This document shows, piece by piece, positions 27,854 through 35,104 of a DNA stretch of 36,545 bases. How positions within the stretch are numbered: the stretch's first letter is position 1; every line of letters starts with the position of its first letter. The position numbers were made by a program, and so were the translations under genes. The stretch is taken from NCBI GenBank assembly GCA_902580855.1, contig CACHMF010000014.1, forward strand, positions 1-36,545, written 5' to 3'. The DNA is from an uncultured Bacteroidota bacterium (GTDB taxonomy: Bacteria; Bacteroidota; Bacteroidia; Flavobacteriales; UBA7312). Under the pieces are notes generated by a model that searched no databases, was not told the origin of the DNA, and saw nothing but the letters and a program-made list of their open reading frames with translations.

Positions 27854-28518
27854 TGAATAGTTGGTTTGTTCATTTGTTCCAGTAACTCATTGGTTTTGGA
27901 AAAATGACCGCAGCCAAAAAAACCAGAGTGTGCTGAAAAGGGAGATGGGTGAGGTGCTGTTAAAATGTGGTGTTTACTAGTGTCTATCAATTCTGCTTTT
28001 TTTTGTGCAAATCTCCCCCACAACATAAAGATAAGACTTTCTCTTTCTAATGATAACTTTCTGATACAAGCATCGGTAAATTGTTCCCATCCTTGTTTTT
28101 GATGAGAACCAGCATTTTTAGCTCGTACTGTTAAAGTAGCATTTAATAGTAAAACGCCTTGTTGTGCCCAATTTTCTAAATTTCCAGACTCAGGAATATC
28201 AAGTCCTAAATCTTGATGTATCTCTTTGAATATATTGATTAATGAAGGTGGTTTTTTAATACCATCAGGTACGGAAAAGCAAAGCCCATTTGCTTGTCCA
28301 GCCCCGTGGTAGGGGTCTTGTCCAATAATGACAACTTTTACATCTGAAAAAGGTGTGTGGTTAAATGCAGCAAAAATTTGATCTTCCGGTGGGTAAATAG
28401 TGTTGTATTTCTTTTCGGACAACAAAAAAGCCTGGAGTTGCTGAAAATAAGCTTGTTGAAACTCGTTTGCTAATTGTAGTTTCCAGCTTTCGGCGATTTG
28501 CGGGCTGTTTTTTGTCAT
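27841..28518 (-). CDS. ung: Uracil-DNA glycosylase, family 1
   Basis: Removes uracil from DNA to start base-excision repair. It has 225 residues. The catalytic water-activating loop is GQDPYHG (66-72) with D68. The uracil-binding LLLNATLTV is near residue 123 and the DNA-intercalation loop is HPSPFSAH (190-197). It is the first gene of the minus-strand operon and is divergent from the tiny lipoprotein gene. A TATCTTTG element sits exactly four bases before its ATG. Confidence 0.97.
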   Translation of the reverse strand: MTKNSPQIAESWKLQLANEFQQAYFQQLQAFLLSEKKYNTIYPPEDQIFAAFNHTPFSDVKVVIIGQDPYHGAGQANGLCFSVPDGIKKPPSLINIFKEIHQDLGLDIPESGNLENWAQQGVLLLNATLTVRAKNAGSHQKQGWEQFTDACIRKLSLERESLIFMLWGRFAQKKAELIDTSKHHILTAPHPSPFSAHSGFFGCGHFSKTNELLEQMNKPTIQWIK

Positions 28519-28522
28519 TGTT

Positions 28523-28530
28523 CAAAGATA
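28523..28530 (-). promoter_or_regulatory. TAtcTTTG -7 element four bases before the ung ATG
   Basis: On the minus strand TATCTTTG is followed by AACA and then the ung ATG. It is an exact TAnnTTTG match. A TTTCG stretch 19 bases upstream resembles the TTTG -33 element. Transcription from it would start at the ATG itself. Confidence 0.6.
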
Positions 28531-28563
28531 GAACTCCAGTAAAGATTAACGAAATAAAATACC

Positions 28564-28571
28564 TAAATTTG
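28564..28571 (+). promoter_or_regulatory. TAaaTTTG -7 element for the lipoprotein-ytxJ-lipA operon
   Basis: An exact TAnnTTTG match 18 nt before the ATG at 28590, giving a predicted 5' leader of about 14 nt. No good TTTG -33 is seen. It faces away from the ung element; the two lie 33 bp apart in a 71-bp divergent region. Confidence 0.5.
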
Positions 28572-28589
28572 TACAGTAAAATAAGAGAA

Positions 28590-28709
28590 ATGAAAAAAGT
28601 ATTTGTTGTTATTTTTATTATAGGCTTCATGGCTACTTTTACAGCTTGCCAAACTCAACAAGATTGTCCTAATTATGGACAATTAAAAACCGAACAAACT
28701 CGCTCATAA
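28590..28709 (+). CDS. Tiny lipoprotein, 39 residues
   Basis: The protein begins MKKVFVVIFIIGFMATFTAC, a lipoprotein signal peptide with the acylated Cys at residue 20. The mature part is only about 20 residues (QTQQDCPNYGQLKTEQTRS) with a second Cys. I chose the ATG at 28590 because the longer in-frame start at 28467 would run through the ung coding region and bury the signal peptide. Function is unknown. Its stop touches the ytxJ start with no gap, so the two are coupled. Confidence 0.75.
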   Translation: MKKVFVVIFIIGFMATFTACQTQQDCPNYGQLKTEQTRS

Positions 28710-29036
28710 ATGAATTGGGAACAGCTTACAGACTTGCAACAATTGAAGCAGCTTACAGAGGCATCTTATCAAGTTCCTGTTTTGTTTTTCAAACACAGTA
28801 CCCGTTGTTCTATAAGTGTAATGGTTTTAAATCGTTTTGAGCGTGAGTGGAACAATATGACAGTTCATCCTTATTTTTTGGACTTGTTAAATTATAGAGA
28901 GGTTTCTAATCAAATTGCTATTTTTTTTGAGATTGAACATCAATCTCCTCAAGTATTATTGATTAAAGATGGTTCATGTGTTTATCATGCATCACATAAT
29001 GCTATCGATGCGCATGTAATAAATGAATTTTGCTAG
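28710..29036 (+). CDS. ytxJ: Bacillithiol-system redox-active protein YtxJ
   Basis: A 108-residue monothiol, thioredoxin-fold protein. The family motif FKHSTRCSIS lies at about residues 27-36 with the single active Cys at 33. VHPYFLDLLNYREVSNQIA and HQSPQVLLIKDGSCVYHASH complete the fold. YtxJ proteins are associated with bacillithiol-dependent de-thiolation. It starts directly at the base after the lipoprotein stop and ends directly before lipA. Confidence 0.92.
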   Translation: MNWEQLTDLQQLKQLTEASYQVPVLFFKHSTRCSISVMVLNRFEREWNNMTVHPYFLDLLNYREVSNQIAIFFEIEHQSPQVLLIKDGSCVYHASHNAIDAHVINEFC

Positions 29037-29891
29037 ATGAGTGAATTAGTAAAACAAAGAAAGCCAAAATGGTTACGTGTAAAATTGCCGACAGGTGAAA
29101 ATTACAAACATGTTCGCAAACTTGTTTCTGAACATAATTTGCACACAATTTGTGAAAGTGGGAATTGCCCAAATATGGGCGAGTGTTGGGGTGAAGGAAC
29201 AGCAACTTTTATGATATTAGGAAATATTTGTACACGCTCCTGCGGTTTTTGTGCTGTAGCAACTGGTCGGCCTTTATCTGTAGATTGGCAAGAACCAGAA
29301 AAAGTTGCAGAATCAGTTCGTTTGATGGAAGTAAAACATTGTGTAATTACCTCAGTAGATCGAGATGAATTGGAGGATGGAGGTTCTATTATTTGGTCAG
29401 AGACCGTAAATGCTGTTCGTAGAAAAAGCCCAGGAACAACTATGGAAACTTTGATTCCAGATTTTAAAGGAGACCAAGAAGCGGTGCAACGTATTATTGA
29501 TGTGGCACCGGAAATAGTTTCACATAATATAGAAACAGTTCGTAGATTAACGCGTCAAGTGCGTATTCAGGCAAAATATGATAGAAGTTTAGAAGTTTTG
29601 AGATGGTTGAATGAGGGAGGAATGCGCACAAAGTCAGGTATCATGTTAGGTTTAGGAGAGAAAGAAGAAGAGGTAATTCAAACCATGGATGATTTGCGAG
29701 CTGTAGGTGTGCAAATCATGACTATTGGGCAATACTTACAGCCAACTCCTAAGCATTTACCAGTAAAAGAGTTTATTACACCAAAACAGTTCAAGAAATA
29801 TGAAAAAATAGGTCTTGAAAAAGGCTTCCGTTTTGTTGAAAGTGGTCCGCTTGTAAGATCCTCATATAGAGCCGAAAAACACATGGCCTAA
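29037..29891 (+). CDS. lipA: Lipoyl synthase
   Basis: A radical-SAM enzyme of 284 residues that inserts two sulfurs into octanoyl groups on 2-oxoacid dehydrogenases and the glycine cleavage system. The auxiliary cluster is bound by C39, C44 and C50 ([12 protein letters not shown]). The radical-SAM cluster is bound by C65, C69 and C72 (CTRSCGFC). The C-terminal RSSYRAEKH supplies the conserved serine ligand. It begins one base after the ytxJ TAG, so the three-gene operon has no spacers. Confidence 0.98.
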   Translation: MSELVKQRKPKWLRVKLPTGENYKHVRKLVSEHNLHTICESGNCPNMGECWGEGTATFMILGNICTRSCGFCAVATGRPLSVDWQEPEKVAESVRLMEVKHCVITSVDRDELEDGGSIIWSETVNAVRRKSPGTTMETLIPDFKGDQEAVQRIIDVAPEIVSHNIETVRRLTRQVRIQAKYDRSLEVLRWLNEGGMRTKSGIMLGLGEKEEEVIQTMDDLRAVGVQIMTIGQYLQPTPKHLPVKEFITPKQFKKYEKIGLEKGFRFVESGPLVRSSYRAEKHMA

Positions 29892-29970
29892 TAAAAGGCG
29901 ATTTTCAGCTTGAATTACAGTGAAAATAGTTGTAGATTTAACCTCAATTTTTGATAGAAAAAAACACAAT

Positions 29971-32900
29971 ATGAAAAAGAGATTTTTAACATTTGGAATC
30001 TTACTAGCTGCAACTGGTGTTGCGCTTAATTTTTTAAGCGCACCTGAAGCTACTTACACTTCAATTGAAAATCGTTCGAAAAAAATTAAAGAAGGAATTG
30101 ATGTTGCTCAAGATTACCTAACTGATAGAAAGGCAAACAAACTAACTGGAAAAGTTGACTTACAAGACGTTCAAAAAGTGCGTGAACAGGTTAATTTACA
30201 CAAAGCAATGCGTTCTTCAGCATCGGTTTTGGAGTGGGAAGAAATGGGGCCAGATAATGTTGGTGGAAGAACTAGAGCTGTTCTTATTGACAAAGACAAT
30301 CCATCAAGAATCTATGCAGGCTCAGTTTCAGGAGGTCTTTGGATTTCTGAGTCTGGTGGTAGAGCATGGAGAAAATACTCCGATGAATTAGGTAACTTGA
30401 ATGTTTCATGTATCACACAATCCTCAAATGGTGATATTTACTTTGGTACAGGAGAGTTGTATTTTGCTAAGTATTCTGATGGTGATGGTTCTTCTGGTTT
30501 TGTTGGAAACGGAGTATGGAAAAAAGAAGCGGGTTCTTCAGATTTTGTTCATTTACCATCTACTGATTTAGGCGCCATCAATAATAATGAAAACGCAAAT
30601 TGGTCTAGTGTGAATAAATTAGCAACAGACCCAACTAATCCTAATAGGGTATATGCTGCTACAAGTGGTGGATTACAAATTTCAGATGATGGTGGTCAAA
30701 GTTGGACTGTAGCTGGTTCAGGCCCTATTCAGGTGAATGCAATTGATGTAGAAGTTGCATCTGATGCATCTTATGTTTTAGCTGTAGCAGGTACTTTAGG
30801 AGGTAACAAAATTTATAAATCTAATTCTGGAGATGTTGGTACATTCTCTCTCCACCACAATTTTGTTGCTTCTGACAATGTAATGACTCAAGTTGGTAGG
30901 ATACAAATATCTATATCTCCTACTAATACTAATATTCTTTACTGTGCAGTTTCTGATGATGCAGGTAATGGTAATATGAAAGGGATATTTCGTTCTGAAG
31001 ATAAAGGAGATTCATGGGAGATTATCGCTCACCCTGGATTTGATGAGCTAAACATAATGAATGGTCAAGCTCGCTACAGTTCCTTGCTCGCAGTTCATCC
31101 TACAAATCCTGATAAAGTTTATGTAGGGGGACTTGATTTATGGAAATGGGAAAAGGGAAGTAATTGGGAAAAATTAACCCAATGGTTCTATTCATATTAT
31201 CCAACTTTCACAGATTATTTACATGCTGATCAGCATATAATGGTATTTAATCCAGATAATCCAAATGTACTATATGTTGGAAATGATGGAGGTGTATTTC
31301 GTTCAGAAGATGGAGGTTCATCATTTAGACCTATGAATAAAGGATATAATGTAACACAATTTTATGCATTAGGTTTCTCACCACATGGCGAAGTCATAGG
31401 AGGTACTCAAGACAATGGAACTCAAATGATAGGATGGAAAGCTGAGCATTCTAATTCTGGCATTACTCAAGGAGCTACTCCACAATCAGGAATGAAGGTT
31501 AAAGGCGGTGATGGTGGTTTTGCAGAAATGTCTAGAATAGATTCTGACATTATGTTTGTGGAATCTCAGTTTAGTACAGATGTGCATGGTTGGCTCCAAA
31601 GAACAAAAGATAAAGGATTATCTTTAGAGTATTCTAATAACGATAAGCTCTTTTTAGATGCGTTTGTAGAAAATTATCTAGAAACAAATGGTGCGCCGTT
31701 TATAACCCCATTTAGTTTATGGGAAAATCCAAATGATTCAGAAAGTAGAGATTCTATCACTTTTATCAACGGAACTACTGCAATTGGGATCGGTGCTGGT
31801 GATGGAGTTTCATCTTCGTTCAGTGGTGTTTTAGAAGCTACGCAGAATGCTGCAGATATAGACTTTTCAACTCTTCGCTTTTACTCTGGTGATATGGAGA
31901 TTATTGGAGCAAATTCATCATATTGGGCTGTAAATTTTGATACTCTAGGAAATGCTATAGATTCGGTGTATGTTACTTCTACTACAGATGTTTCATCTGG
32001 TGAATTTACAATTGATTTTGGAGAACCTGCATCTTTAAATGTACCTGTTTTAGCTAGTTTTGAAACAAACTATTCTGCAGGAGATGTTTTAAATGTACAA
32101 TCAGCTACACTTGATTTACCTTTGACATATACTTTAACAACAGATTTAGTTCCAGGTGATTCGGTAAGAATACAAGATCCTGTACAATCAAAGTTCTTTT
32201 TAGGTGCTTCAAATGGTACCTGGATGACAAGAGATCCTTTAGATTTGTCAGGCGAAGGTGAATGGATGCAAATTGCAAACACAAGTTGGTCAACTAGAGA
32301 TATTGATTGGTCAGTTGATGGGAATTATTGTTTTATTGCATCAGGAACTTCTGTTTACAGAGTATCCAGACTTAGATATGCTGATGACAAAGCACATGGT
32401 CATGTTGATGGAGCATATTATGTTTTAGATCAAATAACTCTAGGTGCTGCTCACGGATTACCTTCTGGTCAGGCGGCAACAGGTGTATATGTAGATAAAA
32501 AAGATGCAAATAGAGTAGTTGTAACATTTGGAAACTATGGCAATACAAATTATGTGTTTGCTTCATCAAATGCACTTGCAAATTCTCCAAATTTTATTTC
32601 AATTCAGGGAGATTTACCTCAAATGCCTGTATACGATGCATTGATTAATATTGCTGACTCTAGTCAAATCTTTTTAGCAACAGAATTTGGTGTATGGTCA
32701 ACTTCATTAAGTTACGCCAATTTACCAACTGCTTTAACTCAAACAGATGATTTTAACTATATACAAGAAAGAATCAACTATGATATTGATCCAAATGGTA
32801 TTTTGACTTGGGATACAATTCCTACATCTCAAATAGTATCTATAACGCAAAACTTACCAGCTCAAAACCCAAATTGGACTCCTGAAGATGTCGGATTAGG

Positions 32901-33324
32901 TAATGTTCCTACATTTTCCATTCGTCAACAATATTATCCAGGTGACAATTATGGACAGATTTATATTGCTACTCATGGAAGAGGGATGTACAAATCTGGT
33001 TCTTTTGTTGCTAGAAATAATGAGGATATAAATGAAGACTTAGAAGAAGTTCTTACAGAAGAGATAGTAACTTCAATGAATGTATATCCTAACCCTGTTT
33101 CAAATCAATTAACAATAGATTATGTTTCTGAATATGATCTTGCAAATGTAGATGTTAGCATCTACGACTTAACAGGAAAAGTACTTATTAAAACACAAGT
33201 AGAATTAACTATGGGTTCTAATCAAATTCCAATGGATGTGTCAACACTTCCAATAGGAACATTCCTAGTACACATTAATAATGGTGTAAATAGCCAGTAT
33301 GCCAAAATTGTAAAGGCATACTAA
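29971..33324 (+). CDS. Large secreted BNR/sortilin-like repeat protein with T9SS sorting domain
   Basis: A 1117-residue exported protein. The signal peptide is MKKRFLTFGILLAATGVALN. From about residue 88 to 500 there is a series of BNR/sortilin-type blades, each with an Asp-box-like core: GGLWISESGGRAW, GGLQISDDGGQSW, GIFRSEDKGDSWE, GGVFRSEDGGSSF. A region with no recognised repeats follows (about 520-740), then more propeller-like sequence (VYRVSR..., ATEFGVWSTSL) and a C-terminal sorting domain from about 1035 (VYPNPVSNQLTIDYV, GTFLVHINNG, YAKIVKAY). I chose the ATG at 29971; the earlier ATG at 29920 would put 17 charged residues before the signal peptide. Such proteins are surface-attached or released; the substrate is unknown. 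Confidence 0.9.
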   Translation: MKKRFLTFGILLAATGVALNFLSAPEATYTSIENRSKKIKEGIDVAQDYLTDRKANKLTGKVDLQDVQKVREQVNLHKAMRSSASVLEWEEMGPDNVGGRTRAVLIDKDNPSRIYAGSVSGGLWISESGGRAWRKYSDELGNLNVSCITQSSNGDIYFGTGELYFAKYSDGDGSSGFVGNGVWKKEAGSSDFVHLPSTDLGAINNNENANWSSVNKLATDPTNPNRVYAATSGGLQISDDGGQSWTVAGSGPIQVNAIDVEVASDASYVLAVAGTLGGNKIYKSNSGDVGTFSLHHNFVASDNVMTQVGRIQISISPTNTNILYCAVSDDAGNGNMKGIFRSEDKGDSWEIIAHPGFDELNIMNGQARYSSLLAVHPTNPDKVYVGGLDLWKWEKGSNWEKLTQWFYSYYPTFTDYLHADQHIMVFNPDNPNVLYVGNDGGVFRSEDGGSSFRPMNKGYNVTQFYALGFSPHGEVIGGTQDNGTQMIGWKAEHSNSGITQGATPQSGMKVKGGDGGFAEMSRIDSDIMFVESQFSTDVHGWLQRTKDKGLSLEYSNNDKLFLDAFVENYLETNGAPFITPFSLWENPNDSESRDSITFINGTTAIGIGAGDGVSSSFSGVLEATQNAADIDFSTLRFYSGDMEIIGANSSYWAVNFDTLGNAIDSVYVTSTTDVSSGEFTIDFGEPASLNVPVLASFETNYSAGDVLNVQSATLDLPLTYTLTTDLVPGDSVRIQDPVQSKFFLGASNGTWMTRDPLDLSGEGEWMQIANTSWSTRDIDWSVDGNYCFIASGTSVYRVSRLRYADDKAHGHVDGAYYVLDQITLGAAHGLPSGQAATGVYVDKKDANRVVVTFGNYGNTNYVFASSNALANSPNFISIQGDLPQMPVYDALINIADSSQIFLATEFGVWSTSLSYANLPTALTQTDDFNYIQERINYDIDPNGILTWDTIPTSQIVSITQNLPAQNPNWTPEDVGLGNVPTFSIRQQYYPGDNYGQIYIATHGRGMYKSGSFVARNNEDINEDLEEVLTEEIVTSMNVYPNPVSNQLTIDYVSEYDLANVDVSIYDLTGKVLIKTQVELTMGSNQIPMDVSTLPIGTFLVHINNGVNSQYAKIVKAY

Positions 33325-33340
33325 TTATAATTTTAGATTG

Positions 33341-33367
33341 AAAAGCCCTGCATTTGCGGGGCTTTTT
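33341..33367 (+). terminator. Hairpin terminator after the T9SS protein
   Basis: AAAAGCCCTGC (33341-33351) pairs with GCGGGGCTTTT (33356-33366), one G-U, loop ATTT, followed by T residues. It is the strongest hairpin in the right half. Its T-tract runs into the next promoter-like element. Confidence 0.9.
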
Positions 33368-33374
33368 ATTTTTG
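33367..33374 (+). promoter_or_regulatory. TAttTTTG -7 element four bases before the gap ATG
   Basis: An exact TAnnTTTG match separated from the ATG at 33379 by AGTT. No TTTG is found 17-19 bases upstream, where the terminator stem lies. If active it would give a leaderless gap mRNA. Confidence 0.5.
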
Positions 33375-33378
33375 AGTT

Positions 33379-34371
33379 ATGAAGACAAGAGTTGCAATTA
33401 ATGGTTTTGGTCGTATAGGAAGGGTTTTTTTTCGTTCTGTATATAATCATTCAAATATTGAGGTTATTGCTATTAACGATTTAGCAGACGTAACAACTAT
33501 GGCTCATTTATTGAAGTATGACTCTGTTCATGGACAATTTAACGTACATATATGCACTAATGAAGCGAATCTTATTGTTGATGAAAAATCAATTATATAT
33601 TCTAGTATTGCTCAACCCACACAACTCTCATGGAAGGATTTAGATATAGATGTTGTGATTGAAGCAACTGGTTTGTTTAGGACAGCAGAATCAGCACAAG
33701 CACACCTCACTGCAGGTGCTAAAAAGGTTGTTGTTACATCACCACCTGAAGATGATTCTATCCCAACAGTAGTGATGGGAATCAATGAACGTATTTTAAG
33801 TGGTGATGAGCAGATTATTTCTAATGCTTCTTGTACTACAAATTGTTCTGCTCCATTGGTACAATTGATAGATGAGTATCTTAGTATTGAAAGTGCTTAT
33901 ATCACCACAGTACATTCATATACTACCGATCAACAGTTGCATGATTCTCCACATAAAGATTTAAGAAGAGCTAGAGCTGGAGCATCTTCAATCGTACCAA
34001 CCACAACAGGTGCTGCTAAGGCCATCACAAAAATATTTCCTCATTTATTGGGTAAAATTGGAGGTTGTGGAATTCGGGTTCCTGTGCCAGATGGCTCATT
34101 AACAGATATCACTTGTATTGTGAAAAAAGAAACTTCTATCGAAGAAGTGAATAAGCTTTTCAAGCACGCTGCAGAAGACTCTATGAAACATATTTTGAGT
34201 TACATAGAAGATCCGATTGTTTCTATAGATGTTATTGGAAATACATACTCATGCGTTTTTGATTCAAAGTTAACTTCAGTATTAGGAAAGATGGTTAAAG
34301 TAGTAGGCTGGTACGACAATGAAGTTGGTTATTCTAACCGACTTATAGACCTTATTGAAAAAATTAGCTAA
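33379..34371 (+). CDS. gap: Glyceraldehyde-3-phosphate dehydrogenase, type I
   Basis: Glycolytic/gluconeogenic GAPDH of 330 residues. The NAD-binding start is RVAINGFGRIGRVFFRS and the adenosine-site aspartate is in AINDLAD, favouring NAD over NADP. The catalytic Cys is C152 in NASCTTNCSAP. HKDLRRARAGASSIVPTTTG supplies phosphate-binding residues. The C-terminus includes VVGWYDNEVGYSNRL. The SYTTDQQLHDSPHKD loop differs a little from the usual SYTNDQ version. The stop overlaps the convergent lpxH stop. Confidence 0.97.
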   Translation: MKTRVAINGFGRIGRVFFRSVYNHSNIEVIAINDLADVTTMAHLLKYDSVHGQFNVHICTNEANLIVDEKSIIYSSIAQPTQLSWKDLDIDVVIEATGLFRTAESAQAHLTAGAKKVVVTSPPEDDSIPTVVMGINERILSGDEQIISNASCTTNCSAPLVQLIDEYLSIESAYITTVHSYTTDQQLHDSPHKDLRRARAGASSIVPTTTGAAKAITKIFPHLLGKIGGCGIRVPVPDGSLTDITCIVKKETSIEEVNKLFKHAAEDSMKHILSYIEDPIVSIDVIGNTYSCVFDSKLTSVLGKMVKVVGWYDNEVGYSNRLIDLIEKIS

Positions 34372-35104
34372 ACTCTTTCAGGGCTAATTTTTCTCCATCA
34401 AAAACAGCATAAGTATTATAATTTACCCACTCACCTAAGTTGATGTATCTTGTATTACTTCCTAAATCAATATCTAACGGAAGGTGTCGATGACCGAAAA
34501 TGAAGTAATCAACATTGGTTGTTTTCATTTTTTCTTTGCAGTACTGCGTAAGCCATTCTTTGTCTCCATGATCTATTTCATCTTTAAGTCCATTTGCAAT
34601 ACGACTTCTTTTGGACCAAAATTCAGCTATAGAAATACCTAAGTTTGGATGAATACGTTCAAATAACCATTGACATAAGGAATTCTTAAAAGCTTTTTTG
34701 ATTATTTTAAAACCTTTATCTCCAGGTCCTAAGCCATCTCCATGACCTAAGTAAAAATTTTTATTTTTAATAGAAACTTCAATAGGACTTCTGTATATTT
34801 CTTTGATTCCTACTTCATCCTTTAAATAATCGAAAGCCCACATGTCATGATTGCCAGTAAAGAAGTAAACAGGTATACCGCTATCCGCTATTTCCGACAG
34901 CTTGCCTAATAATCGAGTATACCCTTTAGGAATGACTTTTCTGTACTCAAACCAAAAATCAAATATATCTCCCAAAAGATAAATTGCTTCTGCATCTTTT
35001 TGAATTTCAATGAGCCAACTGACAAATAGTTTTTCTCGCTCCAAACTTGTTGATTTGTCAGGAACGCCTAAATGTAAATCCGATGCGAAATAAACTTTAC
35101 TCAA
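34364..35104 (-). CDS. lpxH: UDP-2,3-diacylglucosamine diphosphatase (LpxH-like)
   Basis: A calcineurin-like phosphoesterase of 246 residues in lipid A synthesis. The metal-binding motifs are DLHLG (9-13), GDIFDFW (with D46), GNHDMW (84-89), GHGDGLG (H121) and GHRHLP near 209. The only possible start is TTG at 35104, immediately after the gatB TAA and in the same frame, because the first metal ligand is already at residue 9 and the next in-frame Met is far inside. Transcription is presumably with gatB. It converges on gap, sharing the palindrome TTAGCTAA for both stops. Confidence 0.93.
   Translation of the reverse strand: MSKVYFASDLHLGVPDKSTSLEREKLFVSWLIEIQKDAEAIYLLGDIFDFWFEYRKVIPKGYTRLLGKLSEIADSGIPVYFFTGNHDMWAFDYLKDEVGIKEIYRSPIEVSIKNKNFYLGHGDGLGPGDKGFKIIKKAFKNSLCQWLFERIHPNLGISIAEFWSKRSRIANGLKDEIDHGDKEWLTQYCKEKMKTTNVDYFIFGHRHLPLDIDLGSNTRYINLGEWVNYNTYAVFDGEKLALKEFS

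Noticed and set aside
28467-28589. A longer start for the tiny lipoprotein
   Set aside because: It overlaps the ung coding region on the other strand and would hide a well-formed lipoprotein signal peptide behind 41 residues.
29920-29970. An upstream start for the T9SS-sorted protein
   Set aside because: It puts a charged 17-residue stretch ahead of an obvious signal peptide that starts at 29971.
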